From contig MNCI01001967.1 in assembly GCA_015680685.1 (NCBI GenBank), positions 276,920-340,919 of the forward strand: 64,000 nt of DNA, read 5' to 3'. Of this stretch, positions 59,478 to 64,000 are shown one piece after another. A program made the position numbers and the translations under genes. The notes beneath the pieces were generated by a model. That model searched no databases. It worked only from the letters and a program-made list of their open reading frames with translations, and had not been told where the DNA came from. Position 1 is the stretch's first letter. The number at the start of each line of letters is the position of its first letter. This DNA comes from Gnetum montanum. Lineage: Eukaryota > Streptophyta > Gnetopsida > Gnetales > Gnetaceae.

Positions 59478-59492
59478 CAATATTAATAAAGA
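59478..59492 (+). repeat. Target site duplication, right of L1
   Basis: CAATATTAATAAAGA, identical to 54488-54502. It continues as TGAATTTA, as at the empty site in copy A. Confidence 0.9.
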
Positions 59493-61249
59493 TGAATTTA
59501 TTTGGGGAGGAGTTGTAGCTCTCGTTAGCTCACATGCTTTGCACCTACATGTATGAACACCCTAAACGCTAGCTTGCGATTGAATCTACCCTAGCTTGTG
59601 ATTGAATCTACCCTGAATGCTAGCTAGGTTGAAACCATGTAATTTTTTTAAAAATTTGAATTTAATAACCTTGTAGATCTAGTGGAAGTTCGGCTCTGTA
59701 GTAAACTGGGCCATTGTTACCCCGTTAATCTCCAATGTAGCAATGCCCAACGTCTTGAGCCCAAAAAAACCGTTTTCGTTGGTTCCCTCTGCAAACATGA
59801 TACTGTCGGTAGCTGTTGTATCTAATCTCTGCTTGGGGTGACGTATTTGAGAAACATGGCACCGAGAAGTGAGTTGAGTTCTTGATTAATTGAATCGCAA
59901 GGGCATTTCGGTTGTATTAGCCTAAAGTTTCGTTTAATTGTTTAACTGTTTTTTGGGTTTAGCTGCGACTGCAGCCTTTACAACCCATCCTAATTTAATT
60001 TAGGTTTTTATTTATTTATTTTTATGTGTTGATTCTTATTTAGATTTAATTAATCAAGAACTCACTAATTGAATTGGACTATGGTTTAGAGGAGCAAAAT
60101 GCTTGTTTTTCAAGTTGGAAGATGTAGGTTAAAACTCTGCATCACTCTACCAAATCTCCCTGATCCACTTGGCCAGGTTAACATTGAGGTTACCATATCG
60201 TTTTAACAAAAGGGAAAAATATTTCAATTCTTTGATTTATTAAAATCATCTGGCAGATCCTGAAAATACACACAAAAGTAAGTTTGAAATATAAAATAAT
60301 GAATATCAGAGATTTATTCTTTCATAAAAAATAGTGGACATTACAGTTAGGTAGAAATCTAATCAACAGCGGGAAGAAAACTCGTCTAAAAATCTCAGAC
60401 AATGAAATTTATTTAAACATGAACACAGTTGAGGACCATCCCACAGATCTTGCTTCCATACACTGCTAAATATATAGTTCCCTCATTAGGACTGAATAAC
60501 ATGCCAATAGCAGTGACATCACTAGCCTCCTTATTTTTAAGGCATACAAAATATATAGTCTTTAAACTTGCATTTGTTACGTGAGTCTTCAGATGCTGCA
60601 TTTATGGTTTCAACTTCTTAGATTAAAAAGTTGCTTGGTTTTATGTGGGTTCATGCAGATGTATCATGGGATTCTTGTTGCACGGCCACTTATATTGGTT
60701 TCTGAATTCTTTTGGGATTTGATTTCCATATGTGTAATCTATAGTGATTCAGGAATCGTTGGATTCAACATCTTCAGCAATTCAATAGCTAGTGATTCGA
60801 GCAACCAAACATGCCCTTAGATTTTGTCCTTGAAAAGGGTGCTTGGGGGTTAAGGATGTGAGGTTCAATTTGGGCATAAGGTTGTGAGAATTCTTAATGG
60901 GTGTTCAAGGAATTGGAAAGTTTACTTCCAATAAGATGTAACATGATGGTATAGCTTTTCAGTGTATCCGGTACATTAGTTACACTGGAAAACTTTATTG
61001 TCAAAAATGATATGTTCCTTAAAACAATAGTTTGTAAGAAAGACTGCTCCTCTTTTTCTCTTCTAGAGTTTTATAGAAATTATCAATTGCTATGTTGACT
61101 TGTCATTTGTTGCTGCATTGTAGAGGATATGGATCAAAGATTGCTCCTTTTGTTTTCAAGGTGGGTAAGCATTGTTGCTTATTAGATGTAACATGCTAAA
61201 CTCAAACTATTTGGTAGAATGTCCAAATTTGATTTTGAAAGGTTATGTA
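59493..61249. other. Middle of duplicated block (copy B)
   Basis: Continuation of the sequence shared with 11221-12949, with small indels. No gene other than the short ORF at 60413-60601 is supported. Confidence 0.55.
60413..60601 (-). pseudogene. Short gene-like fragment, frame-intact copy
   Basis: 62 codons: MQHLKTHVTNASLKTIYFVC, then LKNKEASDVTAIGMLFSPNE, GTIYLAVYGSKICGMV and a short end. A stop codon sits immediately before the first ATG. An AATAAA-type signal (AAATAAATTTC) lies just past the stop on the minus strand, as at a gene 3' end. Copy A (near 12200) is frameshifted by 2 bp. I do not recognise the protein. It may be the last exon of a gene or a retro-inserted fragment. Confidence 0.3.
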
Positions 61250-62153
61250 AGGAGCATGACTATTTTCTTGATATGACAAGTAATAGAGAAATTTGGAAAA
61301 CATATAGAAAACATATATATGATCATCATTGACTTGGAAAAATCATATGATAGAGTACCAAGAAGTATTATTTGGTAGCCCTTACACAAGTATGAAGGAG
61401 TTACTACAAAAATTACAACAACTTGTGAAATAACCTTTGACTTTCCAATCATAGTATCTACATCAAGGGTCTATGATTAGCTTATACGTATTTGCTATTG
61501 TTATGGTTGAATTGGCAAAGAAAAAACATAATGAAATCTATTGGTTTATGCTATTTGTAGATGACATTATGTTGGTGGATACAATTTAGATACTTGGAGT
61601 GTTTGGTTCAAGTGGATGGTGAGATTAACAATGATGTTACAAGCAAAATTAAAGTAGGATGGAAGAAATGATGAGAAGCTAGTGATGTGCTTTGTGATAG
61701 AAGAATCCTTGCTAGGTTGAAGGTTTAGTCTTAACAAATTGCTATTAGATCTGGAATTCTTTATGGTGTAGAATGTTGCCCTATTAAAAAACATCAGACA
61801 TAGCATGTGCATATGATAAAGATGCATATGTTGAGGTGGATGTTGATGTGATAGGAAAGATTGAATTAACAACTCTTTTATTAGGGATAATTTGGGAGTA
61901 GCTTCCATAAATGAGAAGATTAAAGAAAGCCCTCTTAGATGGATTGGTCATGTGTTAAGAAGACTAGAGAATGCTCCTATTAAAACATGTTGCTTCATTA
62001 AAGATGAAGGCAACTAACAAAGAGGTAGATTAAAACATACTTGGTTTGCTTGCATAAAGAAAGCTATCCAAGATTTGGGTATTAATGTTTATTTGGTTCT
62101 TAATAGAAGCGAAGGATGTAAAAGAACTCATATAACCAACCCCATGTAGTTGG
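61250..62153 (+). mobile_element. RTE-type LINE fragment (copy B)
   Basis: Copy of 12950-13880: MIIIDLEKSYDRVPRSII (Ala to Ser in the RT block relative to copy A), GEINNDVTSKI, PLRWIGHVLRRLENAPI and RGRLKHTWFACIKKAIQDLG. It is cut at CCCCATGTAGTTGG by the Ty3 LTR at 62154. Confidence 0.85.
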
Positions 62154-62451
62154 TGATGAGACGCGATATGCACAAGTCGTGATATCGCGTACGCGATGTC
62201 GCAGCCGCCGCGATATTGCGTACGCGATGTTGCAATTGCCGTGATATCGCATCCCCTGCGATATCGCGTACGCGATATCGTGGTCTGCCGCCAAATCTAT
62301 AAATAAGAGGCGGCACTCCCCTCATTTCCCATCCTAGGCTAGAAGTAGCAAAGCTCTGGCGGATTGATCACCCCAGAGATAGAATATTTTCCATGTGCCT
62401 ACAGTAGGAGTCCCCCAAGTGAACGGTTCTTTATTCGAGCAGCTTTGTACC
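62154..62451 (+). repeat. Young Ty3 LTR, plus orientation, 5' part only
   Basis: It starts TGATGAGACGCG after GTTGG. The U3 holds three palindromic units (about 62181, 62211 and 62259), the last containing a perfect GATATCGCGTACGCGATATC. It is followed by TATAAATA at 62298 and GAGGCGGCACTCCCC. Its downstream part (AAAGCTCTGGCGG, TCTTTATTCGAG) matches the minus-strand LTR next to it. It stops at GTACC where that LTR begins. The remainder should lie past base 64000. Confidence 0.85.
62259..62305 (+). promoter_or_regulatory. LTR core promoter: CpG palindrome and TATA box
   Basis: A perfect 22-bp palindrome centred on GTAC (62259-62280) ends 17 bases before TATAAATA (62298-62305). The spacing and order repeat in the neighbouring minus-strand LTR (palindrome 63337-63356, TATA 63311-63318). 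I infer a transcription-factor or silencing-related target; this is not shown. Confidence 0.6.
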
Positions 62452-63437
62452 TGATGAGTGGCGAAGTGCCCCTACACTCAACCATACGAAACGAGTGTCG
62501 CACACGTGATCCGATCGAAATCCGCAGATGGACTAGTTGTGGCACCTGGATAGTTAGCCTTAGGTCACAGTTCGCTGTCTTCCCATCTAGACTAGTTTTG
62601 CATATGGTTTAGTCTAGATGAGGTGTATGATGTGTCCTAATTCTACGCTACTCCTGATGGCGGTGGAAAATAATATTTAACTAAATCTAAGCTAAGAGGA
62701 AAAGGGTAAGAAAATCTAATCTAGCCTAAGTGCGATGAGCAACTGATTCCTTGATCAACCGTACACATCTTGGACTTCGTGCACGACTACCACTGGGACT
62801 ACCAAGCGTAGGCCTAGGTATGCCACTGGGATTACCAAGCGCAGATCTCAAATATGCCACTGGGTTACCAAGCGTAGATCCCCCTGGCTACACCACTGGG
62901 CTACCAAGTAGTCACACTTAAATGCTCGTAATCAAGTCGTACTCGTTCTGCTTCTAGGAGTTTAAGGGTGAGAAACTACTCGCGATGAGTAACCGATTCC
63001 TTAACTAGCCGTACACACCCGTAGATGCTCGTAGTTAAGTCATACTCACACCGCGCTATGAAAGCAATAAATAACATTAAATAAATAACAAATAAATAAA
63101 CTAAGTGAATGCTGCAATGATGAAGTAATCTCGATCTTTATTGCCGGTCATGTGCATGTCCAAGTACGACACACTCGAATAAAGACACCGTACAATTACA
63201 TTCACCACATTGCGGGCAGACACGGGAAAAATTCTAACTTTGGAGGGATCAAACTGCTAGAGCTTTCCTACTCTAAAACTGGGATCCCCAAACAAGGGAG
63301 AGCTGCCTCTTATTTATAGACATGGCGGCTGACTGTGATATCGCGTATGCGATATCGTAGGGAAGGATGCTTTATCACGTGGGATGCAATATCGCGTCGG
63401 CTGCGATATTGCGGCCGACGTAAACCGCGTCTCATCA
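62452..63437 (-). repeat. Young Ty3 3' LTR, minus orientation (986 bp), nested in the plus LTR
   Basis: On the minus strand it starts TGATGAGACGCGG right after the polypurine tract and ends CTCATCA, giving 7-bp terminal inverted repeats. U3 has the palindrome array and TATAAATA. GCAATAAAG (63137-63145 region) is the polyadenylation signal. The last third carries four CTTGGTA(N)CCCAGTGG units (62790-62908). It aligns along its length with the decayed LTR at 9843-10727. Gene-free interior sequence of the element continues to the window end, so its 5' LTR lies outside. Confidence 0.88.
62790..62908 (-). repeat. Four-unit tandem repeat in the LTR
   Basis: CCACTGGG(A/C/-)(C/T)TACCAAG recurs four times at about 34-36 bp spacing. 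A decayed version with about three units is at 10320-10390. Confidence 0.8.
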
Positions 63438-63608
63438 TACCCCCACGACTGAATAAAAACTCGTCCTCGAGTTACAAGGAGAACAAGCTTCAGTGATTAC
63501 ACAGTGGATAGGTATGGGATTATTAACTGGAAAAAGAAATGGACTAATGCCGTAGTGTGGGAAGACACAACACAGAGAAAAAATGCTACAACTACAAAAA
63601 TGTGGAAC
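63438..63608 (-). other. Polypurine tract and 3' untranslated part of the young Ty3 element
   Basis: The minus strand reads CGTGGGGGTA directly before the LTR. Between it and the ORF stop lie about 160 bases that match the layout at 9636-9842, including an ACTCGAGGACGAGTTTTTA segment (compare TTGAGAACGAGTTTTTAG in the old copy). Confidence 0.7.
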
Positions 63609-64000
63609 TCATGTAGTTCCTAGTGGCGATGGCTCCTCCATGGGTGCTTTTCCTTTGTCACGTGCTCCAAGCTTTGAAGATTGATGACGCTGAAGAATAG
63701 TCTGGAGCTTCTCCTCTTCGGTCTGAGGGTCTTGTGCCGTCCATGCTGATGCTCCGATGTTTGATGGAGTCGGCACTTCCCACGGACAGGGTAGTTGCAG
63801 GAACATCTGATTAGCTTTGACGTACCACGCCGCGAACACCCGTCGTTCCTCTTCGTAGGCTCGGGCTTTGTATTTGTATTCATGAAGTTCTATTAGCTGT
63901 CGAGCCAAGTCGGTTGCCACATCTTTCTGTCCTTGGTAGCTTTCTTTTACCACCGCGAGTTCAGAATTTGCAACATCTAGTTTTTCAGCCAACTTCTTTC
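63609..64000 (-). CDS. C-terminus of the Ty3 extra ORF, intact copy (partial)
   Basis: Open on the minus strand from the window edge to the stop at 63609, 130 codons; no true ATG is in view (a TTG lies at 63992), so the protein starts beyond base 64000. The first 60 residues are Lys/Glu/Leu-rich (ANSELAVVKESYQGQKD, KARAYEEERRVFAAW), likely coiled coil. Then come KANQMFLQLPCPW, SNIGASAWTAQDP, EEEKLQTIL and a basic tail. The same blocks occur at 9240-9635 in the decayed element, at the same distance from the LTR. Function unknown. It lies after pol in the env position but shows no membrane segment here. Confidence 0.85.
   Translation of the reverse strand, partial: KKLAEKLDVANSELAVVKESYQGQKDVATDLARQLIELHEYKYKARAYEEERRVFAAWYVKANQMFLQLPCPWEVPTPSNIGASAWTAQDPQTEEEKLQTILQRHQSSKLGARDKGKAPMEEPSPLGTT

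Larger units (their letters stand above)
53587..62153 (+). repeat. Duplicated block, copy B, with an L1 insertion
   Basis: Paralogous to 10392-13895. It begins inside the shared LTR tail and follows the same order through RTE tail, middle section and RTE end. Inside it, an L1 (54503-59477) interrupts the sequence that is continuous at 11198-11220 in copy A. It ends at CCCCATGTAGTTGG where a Ty3 LTR begins. A small extra duplication of about 75 bp lies at 54352-54502, and another of about 25 bp near 59565-59610. Confidence 0.85.

Noticed and set aside
62154-63437. A single 1.28-kb LTR with 12-bp inverted ends
   Set aside because: The internal CTCATCA/TGATGAG boundary at 62452, the GTACC flank and alignment with the old LTR show two LTRs in opposite orientation.
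1-64000. CRISPR arrays, rRNA or tRNA genes
   Set aside because: No spaced direct-repeat arrays, rRNA segments or tRNA cloverleaf features were noticed. Initiator-tRNA-like strings are retroelement primer sites.

Overview
The window reads as intergenic chromosome from a seed plant with a large, repeat-rich genome; a gymnosperm is my best guess, but the sequence does not fix the species. It is AT-rich, has very few host genes, and is built from layers of LTR retrotransposons and LINEs of very different ages. Most copies carry many in-frame TAA/TAG stops, as expected where methylated cytosines have decayed.

Layout. 1-10727: a decayed Ty3/gypsy element of Athila-like organisation (gag remnant, protease, reverse transcriptase/RNase H, integrase, then a long extra ORF in the env position) ending in an 885-bp 3' LTR. 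It entered the window already begun and contains a one-base assembly gap. 10728-18035: plant RTE-type LINE pieces and an inverted L1 fragment. 21338-24685: a decayed Ty1/copia element on the minus strand with both LTRs. 27.3-28.5 kb: an exon-like segment and a 359-bp tandem duplication. 32836-33380: three exons whose phases match exactly, probably the end of a small unidentified host gene. 34.6-38.5 kb: a decayed LINE of unusual type. 39224-45187: a Ty1/copia element with both LTRs, an internal 1.17-kb tandem duplication and a deleted RNase H. 47113-48081 (minus): the clearest host gene, a GC-rich short-chain dehydrogenase/reductase of two exons. 51.7-52.3 kb: an L1 fragment. 53587-62153: a second copy of the 10.4-13.9 kb block, into which a young L1 with an intact 1280-aa ORF2 and a perfect 15-bp target site duplication has inserted. 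62154-64000: two young members of the same Ty3 family as the first element, one inserted into the LTR of the other in opposite orientation.

The most distinctive theme is this Ty3 family. Its LTR promoter region is an array of CpG-rich palindromes around GATATCGCGTACGCGATATC just upstream of a TATA box. The array is intact in the young copies and decayed in the old one. A related AT-shifted array also sits inside the old element, upstream of the extra ORF. That ORF combines a domain resembling the putative plant transposon domain, a coiled-coil region and a conserved C-terminal motif seen again in the young copy. Nothing here is an operon; the host genes appear independent of each other.
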